Of a DNA stretch of 6,029 nucleotides, positions 1-4,800 are shown in pieces. This DNA is from Nitrososphaerota archaeon (GTDB taxonomy: Archaea; Thermoproteota; Nitrososphaeria; Nitrososphaerales; JAHFOH01), in the NCBI GenBank assembly GCA_023266955.1, contig JAHFOH010000089.1, forward strand, positions 1-6,029, written 5' to 3'. Position numbers and translations under genes: made by a program. The notes beneath the pieces are model-generated. The model was not told the DNA's origin. It ran no database searches and saw only the letters and a program-made list of their open reading frames with translations. Every line of letters begins with the position of its first letter. The first letter of the stretch is position 1.

Positions 1-112
1 TCCACCAAAGGTAAAGGGACACCAAACCTTGAGGACTTTCGGCTTAACTCGTGGGTCTTGACTCTATAATAGGGTTGTTTGTAACTTTTGGAATTGAGCT
101 TGCTGAGCAAAC

Positions 113-120
113 GATTTATC
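113..120 (+). promoter_or_regulatory. Possible TATA box of the tRNA-Leu gene
   Basis: GATTTATC lies about 29 bases before the first base of the tRNA, the usual archaeal TATA distance. A second AT-rich run (CTTTATAG, 123-130) is too close to the tRNA to serve in the same way. The rest of 1-145 holds no recognisable gene. One frame is open from the window edge to TAA at 67-69 (22 codons) and could be the end of an upstream gene, but I do not recognise it. Confidence 0.4.
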
Positions 121-145
121 ATCTTTATAGCATCTGGATTGAATT

Positions 146-265
146 GCGGGGGTTGCCAAGCCTGGTCAAAGGCGCGAGATCGTCGACGCGAAGCTCAGGT
201 TGCTAACCGCCCTAGGGGAGACCTCGTCCCTTAGGGGTTCGTGGGTTCAAATCCCACCTCCCGCA
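146..265 (+). tRNA. tRNA-Leu, probably anticodon CAG, with two introns
   Basis: The acceptor strand GCGGGGG (146-152) pairs with CTCCCGC (258-264), with one G-U pair. The D stem is GCC/GGC with a Leu-type loop. A long variable arm (227-240) and a perfect T arm (GTGGG/CCCAC, 241-257) follow, and the discriminator is A265. CCA is not encoded. The central part is 35 bases too long. Removing 179-192 (14 bases) and 200-220 (21 bases) gives a perfect anticodon stem CGAGG/CCTCG around loop CTCAGGA: anticodon CAG at 196-198, second intron at the canonical 37/38 site, mature length 85. GAG (176-178) can pair with CTC (194-196) around the first intron, as a splice helix would. A rival splice pattern, also removing 35 bases, gives loop TTGCTAA (Ser GCU). 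The A discriminator, D loop and variable arm favour Leu. The tRNA call is firm; the exact introns are inferred. Confidence 0.9.
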
Positions 266-325
266 ATACATTCTAAACTTGGTCTACCGTTTCCGACCTT
301 GAAATGACCGTGTCGCAAGCAACTC

Positions 326-334
326 TTAAGTATA
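326..334 (+). promoter_or_regulatory. TATA box of the vapBC1 operon
   Basis: TTAAGTATA, in a longer TA-rich run, is centred about 28 bases before the ATG at 358. A start site 25 bases downstream would fall within a few bases of the ATG, so the message is probably leaderless. No purine-rich ribosome-binding site is seen before the ATG. Confidence 0.6.
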
Positions 335-357
335 TCCCAGCTCGTATATCTTGAACT

Positions 358-603
358 ATGGCAACAACGGTGAAGTTGCAGAAAATAGGAAACAGCATAA
401 GGGCGACGATACCAAAGGAAATTGCGGAGGCGCTTTCCCTCAAGCCTGGGGAAGAGATGGTCGTTGATGCCGTTGACGACACTGTTCTGCTTAGGAAGCG
501 AAGGGCAAAGAAACTATCCGACCTGTATGGGACTTTGAAAAAGAGGGAGGGCGAAGTTGAACATTGGCCAACCCCAGAAGAGATCAAGAGTATCTGGGAA
601 TAG
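358..603 (+). CDS. vapB: VapB-type antitoxin, AbrB/SpoVT fold (module 1)
   Basis: An 81-residue protein. Residues about 4-48 match the swapped-hairpin AbrB/MazE DNA-binding fold: a basic strand (VKLQKIGNSI), then IPKEIAEALSLKPGEEM, then a second strand ending LLRKR. The C-terminal part (about 49-81) contains LSDLYGTLKKREGE, the kind of tail that archaeal VapB antitoxins use to wrap the toxin. By family knowledge it neutralises the partner RNase and represses its own promoter. The ATG follows a TATA box at leaderless distance, which supports this start. It overlaps the vapC1 frame, as usual for co-translated toxin-antitoxin pairs. This is the first protein gene after tRNA-Leu, 92 bases past its end. 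Confidence 0.92.
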   Translation: MATTVKLQKIGNSIRATIPKEIAEALSLKPGEEMVVDAVDDTVLLRKRRAKKLSDLYGTLKKREGEVEHWPTPEEIKSIWE

Positions 604-1004
604 ACTCCAGCGTACTAGTGCCCTACCTAGTTCCGGAGCATCCTGACCACAAAGCAACGAAGCTCCTTGCCGAGGAATATCATGCAGTAAATCCGACAGT
701 GCTTCATGAGACCTATCATACTTCTGTCTTCAAACTCAGGAGAGAGCCTGAAGAGACAGTCAGAGTATTGCTTGACTACATGAACCTGGCTCTCTGCATT
801 CCGGTCAGCTCAGTCACGGTTGAACGAGGTCTGAAAATTGCACTCAAGCACTCCCTCGGGGGTAGGGATGCACTGATACTGGCATCTTTCCTGCTCTCGA
901 GAGAAGTGAAAGCCCTCGTGACCATGGACAAATCCCTTCTTTCGCTAGAGGAGATACGGCTGGGGAAGAAGGTCCTCAAGATAATCTCACCGGCCAGACT
1001 TTGA
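564..1004 (+). CDS. vapC: VapC-type PIN-domain ribonuclease toxin (module 1)
   Basis: Read from TTG at 564 the protein has 146 residues. The PIN acidic set is complete: D14 (GIDSSVLV), E49 (VLHETYH), D102 (GGRDALILA) and D122 (VTMDKS). By family knowledge these bind Mg2+ and cleave RNA, often tRNA or rRNA. The start is doubtful. From 564 it overlaps vapB by 40 bases and puts ten extra residues before the fold. CTG at 594 would give M-G-I-D with Asp at position 4, as in most VapC, and a 10-base overlap. ATA at 600, overlapping the TAG stop of vapB, is a third option. The stop codon at 1002-1004 sits only four bases before the first tRNA-tail repeat. No frameshift or lost catalytic residue is seen. 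Confidence 0.9.
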   Translation: MANPRRDQEYLGIDSSVLVPYLVPEHPDHKATKLLAEEYHAVNPTVLHETYHTSVFKLRREPEETVRVLLDYMNLALCIPVSSVTVERGLKIALKHSLGGRDALILASFLLSREVKALVTMDKSLLSLEEIRLGKKVLKIISPARL

Positions 1005-1008
1005 TTCT

Positions 1009-1038
1009 TGGGTTCGAATCCCACCGAACCCGCTACCA
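1009..1038 (+). repeat. tRNA 3'-end fragment T1
   Basis: TGGG-TTCGAAT-CCCA (1009-1023) is a good T-arm core, followed by an acceptor-like strand CGAACCC, a G at the discriminator place and CTACCA. There is no D arm or anticodon arm upstream, because the vapC1 coding sequence runs to within four bases. The acceptor and G discriminator resemble an Arg/Lys-type tRNA rather than tRNA-Leu. Probably an attachment-site scar. Confidence 0.6.
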
Positions 1039-1120
1039 TTTGGGTCCCTAAGCAGGATTCCATAAATAGCGTATGCGCGCAGGTCACAGAAATCGAATCA
1101 TTGACATGGGCCCAATTCCA

Positions 1121-1155
1121 GCACGGTTTTCCGTGCGACTCCCACCGGGCCCGCT
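1121..1155 (+). repeat. Degenerate tRNA 3'-end fragment T2 with hairpin
   Basis: CGACTCCCAC then CGGGCCCG (1136-1152) matches the end of a tRNA with acceptor GGGCCCG and G discriminator. Relative to a normal T arm, four bases (GGTT) are missing after CCGTG. Just before it, GCACGG-TTTT-CCGTGC (1121-1136) is a perfect 6-bp hairpin, and GGGCCC recurs at 1108-1113, so a stunted tRNA-like fold is possible. The stretch 1005-1328 has no gene; it holds T1, T2, T3 and the vapBC2 promoter. Confidence 0.45.
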
Positions 1156-1236
1156 GAATAACATTCAGCTGCGACTCAAGGTTCGTCGTTCAATCAAATG
1201 TGGACAGGCAGCATAGAGTTTGAGCCCAGCATGCTT

Positions 1237-1261
1237 GGTCCAACTCTCACCCCCCGCACCA
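1237..1261 (+). repeat. tRNA-Leu-like 3'-end fragment T3
   Basis: Differs at four of 25 positions from the tail at 2176-2200. The last 15 bases, CACCCCCCGCACCAT (1248-1262), are identical to 2187-2201. The T-loop part is worn (TCCAACT for TTCGAAT). It encodes CCA after discriminator A. It bounds the vapBC2 unit on the left. Confidence 0.65.
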
Positions 1262-1287
1262 TTAGCGGTAGCATCATACGGGCAAGG

Positions 1288-1294
1288 TATAAAT
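1288..1294 (+). promoter_or_regulatory. TATA box of the vapBC2 operon
   Basis: TATAAAT preceded by GG lies 38 bases from the centre of the box to the ATG at 1329, and only 27 bases beyond tail T3. The implied leader is about 10 bases. This is the clearest TATA box in the window. Confidence 0.65.
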
Positions 1295-1328
1295 CCAGGT
1301 TATACAGATGTCTAACTCTCAGTAAGAC

Positions 1329-1574
1329 ATGATTGAAGAAGAGATGAGGGTGGGACCGAAGGGCCAGGTTGTAATTCCCAGAGCGTTAAGGAAGGCGCTC
1401 AAGATCCATCCGGGCTCGAAGGTTATATTCAAGGTGGAGGGCGATAAGGTAGTGCTAAGAAAGCCAGAGGGCGACACCGCCGCTATTCTGGAGAGAATAG
1501 CGATGAATGGTCCGTCGGTCAGACGCATATCACCTCACCTATACCAAGGAGAGATCACAGAAAGGATAAGATGA
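1329..1574 (+). CDS. vapB: VapB-type antitoxin, AbrB/SpoVT fold (module 2)
   Basis: An 81-residue protein with a clear AbrB fold at residues about 6-46: VGPKGQVVIPRALRKALKI, then PGSKVIFKVEGDKVVLRKP. The C-terminal 35 residues (AAILERIA..., ending GEITERIR) are the probable toxin-binding tail. By family it pairs with the downstream PIN RNase and autorepresses. One base separates its TGA (1572-1574) from the TTG of vapC2, which implies coupled translation. It is not a close copy of the other three vapB genes here: outside the AbrB core their tails share no evident similarity. That argues against local duplication as the source of the modules. Confidence 0.93.
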   Translation: MIEEEMRVGPKGQVVIPRALRKALKIHPGSKVIFKVEGDKVVLRKPEGDTAAILERIAMNGPSVRRISPHLYQGEITERIR

Positions 1575-1575
1575 A

Positions 1576-1974
1576 TTGCTTTACCTTGATGCAAACGTCT
1601 TCATCTATGCCGCGCTAGATCGAGAGGATATCGGCAAACGAGCCCGCTCCCTCCTAAGAGAGGTGCAGCGGGGTAAGTCACCAGCAGCTTCATCGGCCTT
1701 GACCTTCGATGAACTTGTGTGGGCAGTCAAGAAGTACAGAGGTATCGGGGATGCCGTTAATGCAGGGGAGGCGTTTTTGAACATGCCCGGCTTGACGCTT
1801 GTAGATGTCGACGGAGAACTGTTGTCTTCGGCACTTGAGCTAATAAGGGTGTACAAGCTTGATCCCAGAGACTCGATACACGGTGCCTCAGCAGTACACG
1901 AGAATGCTGAAGCCATAATCTCCACCGACAAACATTTTGACAGAGTCAGGGAGATTCGAAGAAGAACTATCTAA
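1576..1974 (+). CDS. vapC: VapC-type PIN-domain ribonuclease toxin (module 2)
   Basis: A 132-residue protein, normal VapC length. It opens MLYLDANVFIYA, with the first metal-binding Asp at position 5. Other PIN acids are E46 (LTFDELVWA), D99 (LDPRDSIHGA) and D118 (ISTDKHFD), so the active site looks complete. TTG at 1576 is the only start that keeps the usual N-terminus; it lies one base after the vapB2 stop. By family it is an Mg2+-dependent RNase held inactive by VapB; the RNA target cannot be read from sequence. After it come about 200 bases with a minus-strand gene remnant and then tail T4. Confidence 0.93.
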   Translation: MLYLDANVFIYAALDREDIGKRARSLLREVQRGKSPAASSALTFDELVWAVKKYRGIGDAVNAGEAFLNMPGLTLVDVDGELLSSALELIRVYKLDPRDSIHGASAVHENAEAIISTDKHFDRVREIRRRTI

Positions 1975-2004
1975 GCGTCATCATCTTTCTCGTACATTCA
2001 ATTT

Positions 2005-2160
2005 TTAGGGTTCGGTTGAAATAACGATTCTACTATTCAATCTGAGCTCAAATTCCGGCTCCTGGAAATGTGAAGAGGCATAGCTTCCATTCTCTGTTAC
2101 GTCGGTGCGATTCTCTAGAAGTTCTTCAATGCTAATGTAGGCCGATTCACTTACTTCCAA
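2005..2160 (-). pseudogene. Short minus-strand open frame, possibly the remnant of a truncated gene
   Basis: Reading leftward from TTG (2160-2158) gives 51 codons: an acidic stretch (VSESAYISIEELLENR), then FQEPEFELRLNSRIVIS, and TAA at 2005-2007. I do not recognise the protein. Amino-acid choice looks protein-like and is unlike the antisense shadows elsewhere. A stop lies just upstream in the frame, where tail T4 begins (2167), and no TATA box precedes it. It may be the 3' end of a gene cut off at the tail boundary, or chance. Confidence 0.25.
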
Positions 2161-2166
2161 TATCCC

Positions 2167-2200
2167 GGGTTGTCATGTTCGAATCCCACCCCCCGCACCA
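2167..2200 (+). repeat. tRNA-Leu-like 3'-end fragment T4
   Basis: Contains T-loop TTCGAAT, 3' T-stem CCCAC, acceptor CCCCCGC, discriminator A and an encoded CCA. The 22 bases 2179-2200 are identical to 3055-3076. Bases 2167-2199 match 4978-5010 at 31 of 33 positions. The 5' T-stem strand (TCATG) cannot pair with CCCAC, so this is not a working T arm. It separates modules 2 and 3. Confidence 0.8.
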
Positions 2201-2243
2201 TGGTGGCACTCCCGGGGCAGATTCGTCGAATTTTCCCACTTAA

Positions 2244-2251
2244 CTTAAATA
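2244..2251 (+). promoter_or_regulatory. TATA box of the vapBC3 operon
   Basis: CTTAAATA is centred about 26 bases before GTG at 2274, which fits a leaderless message and supports the GTG start. It lies 44 bases beyond tail T4. Confidence 0.6.
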
Positions 2252-2273
2252 GTGGGATTACCACGCAGATATC

Positions 2274-2534
2274 GTGAACGAGACAGTTTCAATTGATGAA
2301 AAAGGCAGGCTCGTGCTGCCAAAGAAGATAAGGGAGGAGGCGCATATAGGTTTCAATACGAAGCTTGTCGTCAGGGCGAGTGGTGTGGGGAGAGTAGAGT
2401 TGTCTGACCCCAAAATACTAACGACCAAGGCTCAAGAGATTGGGGGAAAAAAGCTGGCAGGCTGGAGTGAGGAGGAGCACGAAGCTACTGATTATCTTCT
2501 TGGATTTATGAAGGCAAAGAATGAAACTCATTGA
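2274..2534 (+). CDS. vapB: VapB-type antitoxin, AbrB/SpoVT fold (module 3)
   Basis: An 86-residue protein starting at GTG. The AbrB fold spans residues about 4-46: VSIDEKGRLVLPKKIREEA, then NTKLVVRASGVGRVEL. The C-terminal half (TKAQEIGGKKLAGWSEEEHE...) is charged and probably binds the toxin. The TATA box at leaderless distance fixes the start. Its 3' end overlaps vapC3 by 14 bases, so the pair is translationally coupled. By family it is the antitoxin and autorepressor of this operon. Confidence 0.9.
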   Translation: MNETVSIDEKGRLVLPKKIREEAHIGFNTKLVVRASGVGRVELSDPKILTTKAQEIGGKKLAGWSEEEHEATDYLLGFMKAKNETH

Positions 2535-2907
2535 TACAGTAGCCATAATTGGCTTCCTCAACCCTAAAGATAAAGCACACAAGCGTTCTGTGGAACACAT
2601 AAGCAAGATTACTTCTGACGATGACGTCTTCGTGCCAATGACCTCTCTTGTTGAAGCGGATCTCGTCATGAAGGTCAGAGGATACAACTACTCAGAACGG
2701 GAAATATCGTGGCGTGCCCTCGAAAGTAGAATGCCGGGATCCAAGATAATTCCGAATTCAGTTTTATCTATCCATTCTGCCTTAGAATTGCAGAGGCGAG
2801 GGATGGACTACTTCGACTCCTTGGTTGCTTCCCTAGCTGAAGAGACAAGCTCAATTGTGATAACTACCGACAGGGCGATTGGAGATGCGGTGAAGACTGA
2901 GTGGTAG
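2521..2907 (+). CDS. vapC: VapC-type PIN-domain ribonuclease toxin (module 3)
   Basis: A 128-residue protein starting at ATG, the only ATG start among the four vapC genes. PIN acids seen: D5 (MKLIDTVAIIGFL), E45 (SLVEADLVM), D99 (GMDYFDSLVASLA) and D117 (ITTDRAIGD). The motif spacing is that of the PIN superfamily and the active site looks intact. By family it is an RNA endonuclease neutralised by the overlapping VapB3. The protein ends soon after the last motif (VKTEW), slightly short but within range. Downstream, 2908-3050 holds no gene; GCGG...CCGC with an inner GGCT/AGCC pairing (2911-2936) could fold just past the stop. Confidence 0.92.
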   Translation: MKLIDTVAIIGFLNPKDKAHKRSVEHISKITSDDDVFVPMTSLVEADLVMKVRGYNYSEREISWRALESRMPGSKIIPNSVLSIHSALELQRRGMDYFDSLVASLAEETSSIVITTDRAIGDAVKTEW

Positions 2908-3050
2908 TGAAGCGGTTCTAGGCTAGCCGAAAGCCGCAAGCTCCTACGCTATTCCAGCCGGAAAGGATCGATTTCTAATCGGGTCCAGAGCAGGTACCCT
3001 ACCACTAGAAACCAACTCCATCCAGAAAGGGGAAGCGTACGGGGTAACTG

Positions 3051-3076
3051 GTGATCGAATCCCACCCCCCGCACCA
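3051..3076 (+). repeat. tRNA-Leu-like 3'-end fragment T5
   Basis: Bases 3055-3076 repeat 2179-2200 without a mismatch: end of the T-loop, CCCAC, CCCCCGC, A, CCA. Upstream of 3055 the two copies diverge at once. The distance between copies is 876 bases and the unit contains only the vapBC3 operon with its promoter. Confidence 0.8.
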
Positions 3077-3134
3077 ATCATCTCGCATAGCGCTCACAAG
3101 TACGCCAGCGCGCCTCTATGGCCCGAAATGAATA

Positions 3135-3320
3135 ATGGTTCTTGTGCATCTGAAATACTTCGGGATTGGAGCAACGGGCCTCAGAAGATCATTGAAGTTC
3201 TACAGAGAACTCCTTGGGCTGAAAGATGTTGCAACAGGGGACACGAAATACGGCAGAGGGGCCGGGCTCCTCCTAGTAAACCTTATACAACCTTCTAGTA
3301 ACCGTAGAGCGCCTAGATGA
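3135..3320 (+). pseudogene. Truncated VOC-superfamily (glyoxalase / methylmalonyl-CoA epimerase-like) N-terminus
   Basis: The 61-residue frame starts MVLVHLKYFGIGATGLRRSL and continues KFYRELLGLK, the first beta-alpha unit of a vicinal-oxygen-chelate domain. GDTKYGRGAGLLLVNLIQP follows, comparable to the first metal-side strand region of epimerase-type members. Full proteins have about 120-140 residues, so more than half is missing and the last residues (SSNRRAPR) no longer look like the family. Its TGA overlaps the ATG of vapB4 as ATGA. It begins 58 bases after tail T5. The vapBC4 promoter lies inside it, so the toxin-antitoxin unit appears joined to a broken host or element gene. Translation as a free peptide is possible but I doubt it is functional. 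Confidence 0.6.
3282..3288 (+). promoter_or_regulatory. Possible TATA box of the vapBC4 operon
   Basis: CTTATAC is centred about 32 bases before the ATG at 3317, inside the broken VOC frame. It is weaker than the other TATA boxes here. The alternative is transcription from upstream of the VOC fragment, with ATGA coupling. Confidence 0.4.
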
Positions 3321-3577
3321 ATGAAACCAAGGTTACCCGCAACTACCAGATTACGATCCCTAGGAAGATCAGGGAGAGACTAGGCGTTAAGATGGGGGAC
3401 AAAGTCGAGTTTAGGGAAAGGGGCTCCGAGGTATCTGTGATCTTGAAGCCAGTTGAGAAGGCAGTCGACCTCCTTGAATCCGGGGTCCTTGACGGCGCCT
3501 ACGAGAGGCTATTCGGTAAACGTAAGATCTCTACCGACGAGATCGTCCGCCGCCTCCGCGGTGACTGGGAAGAGTGA
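3317..3577 (+). CDS. vapB: VapB-type antitoxin, AbrB/SpoVT fold (module 4)
   Basis: An 86-residue protein. The AbrB fold spans about residues 4-46: VTRNYQITIPRKIRERLGVK, then GDKVEFRERGSEVSVILKP. The C-terminal half (AVDLLESGVLDGAYERLFG..., ending RRLRGDWEE) is the probable toxin-binding segment. Its TGA overlaps the GTG of vapC4 (GTGA), a typical coupled junction. It is the second gene in a row, after the VOC fragment, to start within the stop codon of the one before. By family it is a DNA-binding antitoxin and autorepressor. Confidence 0.92.
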   Translation: MNETKVTRNYQITIPRKIRERLGVKMGDKVEFRERGSEVSVILKPVEKAVDLLESGVLDGAYERLFGKRKISTDEIVRRLRGDWEE

Positions 3578-4035
3578 GAGTTGCCGTCGACGCGGATGTC
3601 ATGATCGACGCCTTGAGGAAAAGAGCTGTAAGACACAAAAGGTCTGCTGAATTCCTTCGGAACCTGCTAAAACTGAACCACACACCTATCCTCTCTCCCA
3701 TAGTTACCCACGAGCTGTATACCGGCGCATACTCAGCTGACAACAGCGAGAAGGCTCTCGCAGAGCTCGAGATGGTCTTCTCTAGGTTTGGCATTGCAGT
3801 CGAAACCTATACACGGCAAATGTCGAAGATCGCTGGGGAGAAGGCAGCACTCTATCTCTCTCGAGTCAGGTTAGTGCAACTGCTCGAAAAGAAGCGAATG
3901 GATATCATGATCGGCTCTCATGCAAATGTAAGCGCTGATGCTCTCGTTACTTGGAACAAAGAGGACTATCGGGAACTTGGGTATAGTGATGTGCTTATCT
4001 TCACGCCTGACGAATTTCGCGCATTTTACAGATAA
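3574..4035 (+). CDS. vapC: VapC-type PIN-domain ribonuclease toxin (module 4)
   Basis: A 153-residue protein starting at GTG, about 20 residues longer than VapC2 and VapC3. PIN residues: D6 and D8 (VAVDADVMIDAL), E47 (IVTHELYTG) and D110 (KRMDIMIGSHA). In place of the last Asp there is LVTWNKEDY (N128), a substitution known in many PIN proteins. The extra length lies in the middle helices (LYLSRVRLVQLLEKKRMD). By family it is an Mg2+-dependent RNase paired with VapB4. The gene ends 45 bases before tail T6. The catalytic set otherwise looks intact. Confidence 0.92.
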   Translation: MRVAVDADVMIDALRKRAVRHKRSAEFLRNLLKLNHTPILSPIVTHELYTGAYSADNSEKALAELEMVFSRFGIAVETYTRQMSKIAGEKAALYLSRVRLVQLLEKKRMDIMIGSHANVSADALVTWNKEDYRELGYSDVLIFTPDEFRAFYR

Positions 4036-4080
4036 TCCTTAACGCCGGCCCCGCTCGGCTGCGTCGTAACACACCCTAAC

Positions 4081-4124
4081 TCCCTTTTTGGGATTCGTAA
4101 GTTCAAATCCCACCCCCGCATCCA
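4081..4124 (+). repeat. Longer tRNA-Leu 3'-end fragment T6, including the variable arm
   Basis: This is the only tail that clearly continues into the variable arm: TCCCTTTTTGGGA (4081-4093) aligns with TCCCTTAGGGG of the intact tRNA (227-237). TTCG follows, then a worn T stem, then TTCAAATCCCACC and CCCGCA. It shares TTCAAAT with the intact tRNA at 246-252, unlike the TTCGAAT of T4, T5 and T10. The acceptor lacks one C, and TCCA follows the discriminator. Confidence 0.7.
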
Positions 4125-4250
4125 TAGGAATAGCTAGGCTTTCGCTCCTCTGACTGCTTAGAGTCAGATATGGGCTAATCCACGCTTCGCTTTAATCGAA
4201 GACTCTGAATGCCAAGACCCCTTTGATGCTGGGATGTCTCACATGAATAT

Positions 4251-4272
4251 GGTTCGAATCCCTTCCGGCCCA
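4251..4272 (+). repeat. tRNA 3'-end fragment T7 (acceptor CCGGCCC-A)
   Basis: GG-TTCGAAT-CCCTT then CCGGCCC and A: the tail of a tRNA with acceptor GGGCCGG, not tRNA-Leu. Thirteen bases, CGAATCCCTTCCG (4255-4267), recur at 4877-4889 in the same orientation, enclosing the hicBA operon. It lies 24 bases beyond the hicA stop. The stretch 4125-4250 holds no gene. Confidence 0.65.
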
Positions 4273-4296
4273 TCTTCACTTCTTGCTCAGATGGTA

Positions 4297-4512
4297 CTAG
4301 ATAAGTTCCAGAAACTTTTCGATTGTAAGACCAGTATCCTCAACTATGCCTCTGAGGGTCCCCACTTTGATTGGGTCATGCCTTGGCACAACGGTCCATC
4401 TGCCGTCCACATGTTCAAGAATCAGATGGCTGCCAGACTGTCTCTTGACGACGAATCCTATCTTGCTTAATGCCTTGACGACTTCTCTCCAATTTCGGTT
4501 TCGAAGGCTCAG
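4297..4512 (-). CDS. hicA: HicA-type mRNA interferase toxin with a probable CTG start
   Basis: Reading leftward from CTG (4512-4510) to TAG (4299-4297) gives 71 residues, normal HicA length. Residues 8-31 (WREVVKALSKIGF then VVKRQSGSHLI) are the HicA double-stranded-RNA-binding-like start with the catalytic His at 29. After it come WTVVPRH and GTLRGIVEDTGL then TIEKFLELI, the usual HicA ending. By family it cleaves mRNA and is blocked by HicB. No ATG, GTG or TTG lies in frame between the upstream stop (TAA at 4553-4551) and the domain. CTG overlaps the hicB stop as CTGA, the same geometry as ATGA junctions, so I place the start there. Order hicB-hicA, minus strand, opposite to the tRNA tails on both sides. 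A start search limited to ATG/GTG/TTG would miss it. Confidence 0.85.
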   Translation of the reverse strand: MSLRNRNWREVVKALSKIGFVVKRQSGSHLILEHVDGRWTVVPRHDPIKVGTLRGIVEDTGLTIEKFLELI

Positions 4513-4727
4513 CGAACAGTTATCTCCACGATTTCGCCTTTCTGCCTCTTAGCCTTCTCTTTCACGTAATCCATTGTGAGGTTCATAGCGTCCCGCATGT
4601 TCTTCTTGACTTCTTTCAGGGTTTCCCCTTCAGTGTGTACTTGGGGGAGTTCAACGCATTGAGCCGTGTATCCTCCTTCCTCCGCTTTCTTGATGACAAA
4701 TGTGAACGTTCTTTCCTTTACCTTCAA
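4509..4727 (-). CDS. hicB: HicB-type antitoxin
   Basis: From TTG at 4727 the protein has 72 residues, the size of compact archaeal HicB proteins. It opens KVKERTFTFVIKKAEEGGYT, then AQCVELPQVHTEGETLKEV: the HicB partial RNase-H-like fold with the characteristic E-x-x-x-G-Y and P-x-x-x-T-x-G-E-T pattern. It ends KGEIVEITVR. An upstream TTG (4784) would add 19 residues unlike the family. A TATA-like box at 4753-4760 sits about 29 bases before 4727, so the shorter form fits a leaderless start. There is no separate DNA-binding domain at the C-terminus. By family it binds and inhibits HicA, whose gene overlaps its stop codon. Confidence 0.88.
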   Translation of the reverse strand: MKVKERTFTFVIKKAEEGGYTAQCVELPQVHTEGETLKEVKKNMRDAMNLTMDYVKEKAKRQKGEIVEITVR

Positions 4728-4752
4728 TATGCGAGAAAATAGTTGGCCGCAG

Positions 4753-4760
4753 TAAATAAG
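4753..4760 (-). promoter_or_regulatory. Possible TATA box of the hicBA operon
   Basis: CTTATTTA on the minus strand ends 25 bases before TTG at 4727, the distance expected for a leaderless archaeal message. This is the main reason for preferring the shorter hicB. Confidence 0.45.
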
Positions 4761-4800
4761 GGCATCTCTTTCGTTGTGAAACAAGGCCTCTCATCAGGCT

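Noticed and set aside
1605..1931. Long minus-strand frames opposite vapC2 (and similarly opposite vapBC1 and vapBC3)
   Set aside because: They oppose genes with complete PIN or AbrB motifs and have low-complexity Ser-rich translations typical of antisense shadows.
4149..4168. 7-bp hairpin TCTGACT/AGTCAGA as terminator of vapBC4
   Set aside because: It is over 110 bases past the stop, has no T-run after it, and lies beyond tail T6; nothing supports a terminator role.
4185..4201. Anticodon-arm-like hairpin CTTCG-CTTTAAT-CGAAG, suggesting a tRNA reading UAA or a Lys relic upstream of T7
   Set aside because: The spacing to any acceptor or D arm is too short upstream and the distance to T7 is too long; no cloverleaf can be drawn.
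4234..4470. A 78-codon + strand open frame
   Set aside because: It lies codon-for-codon antisense to hicA and starts upstream of tail T7, running through it. HicA on the minus strand explains the open frame.
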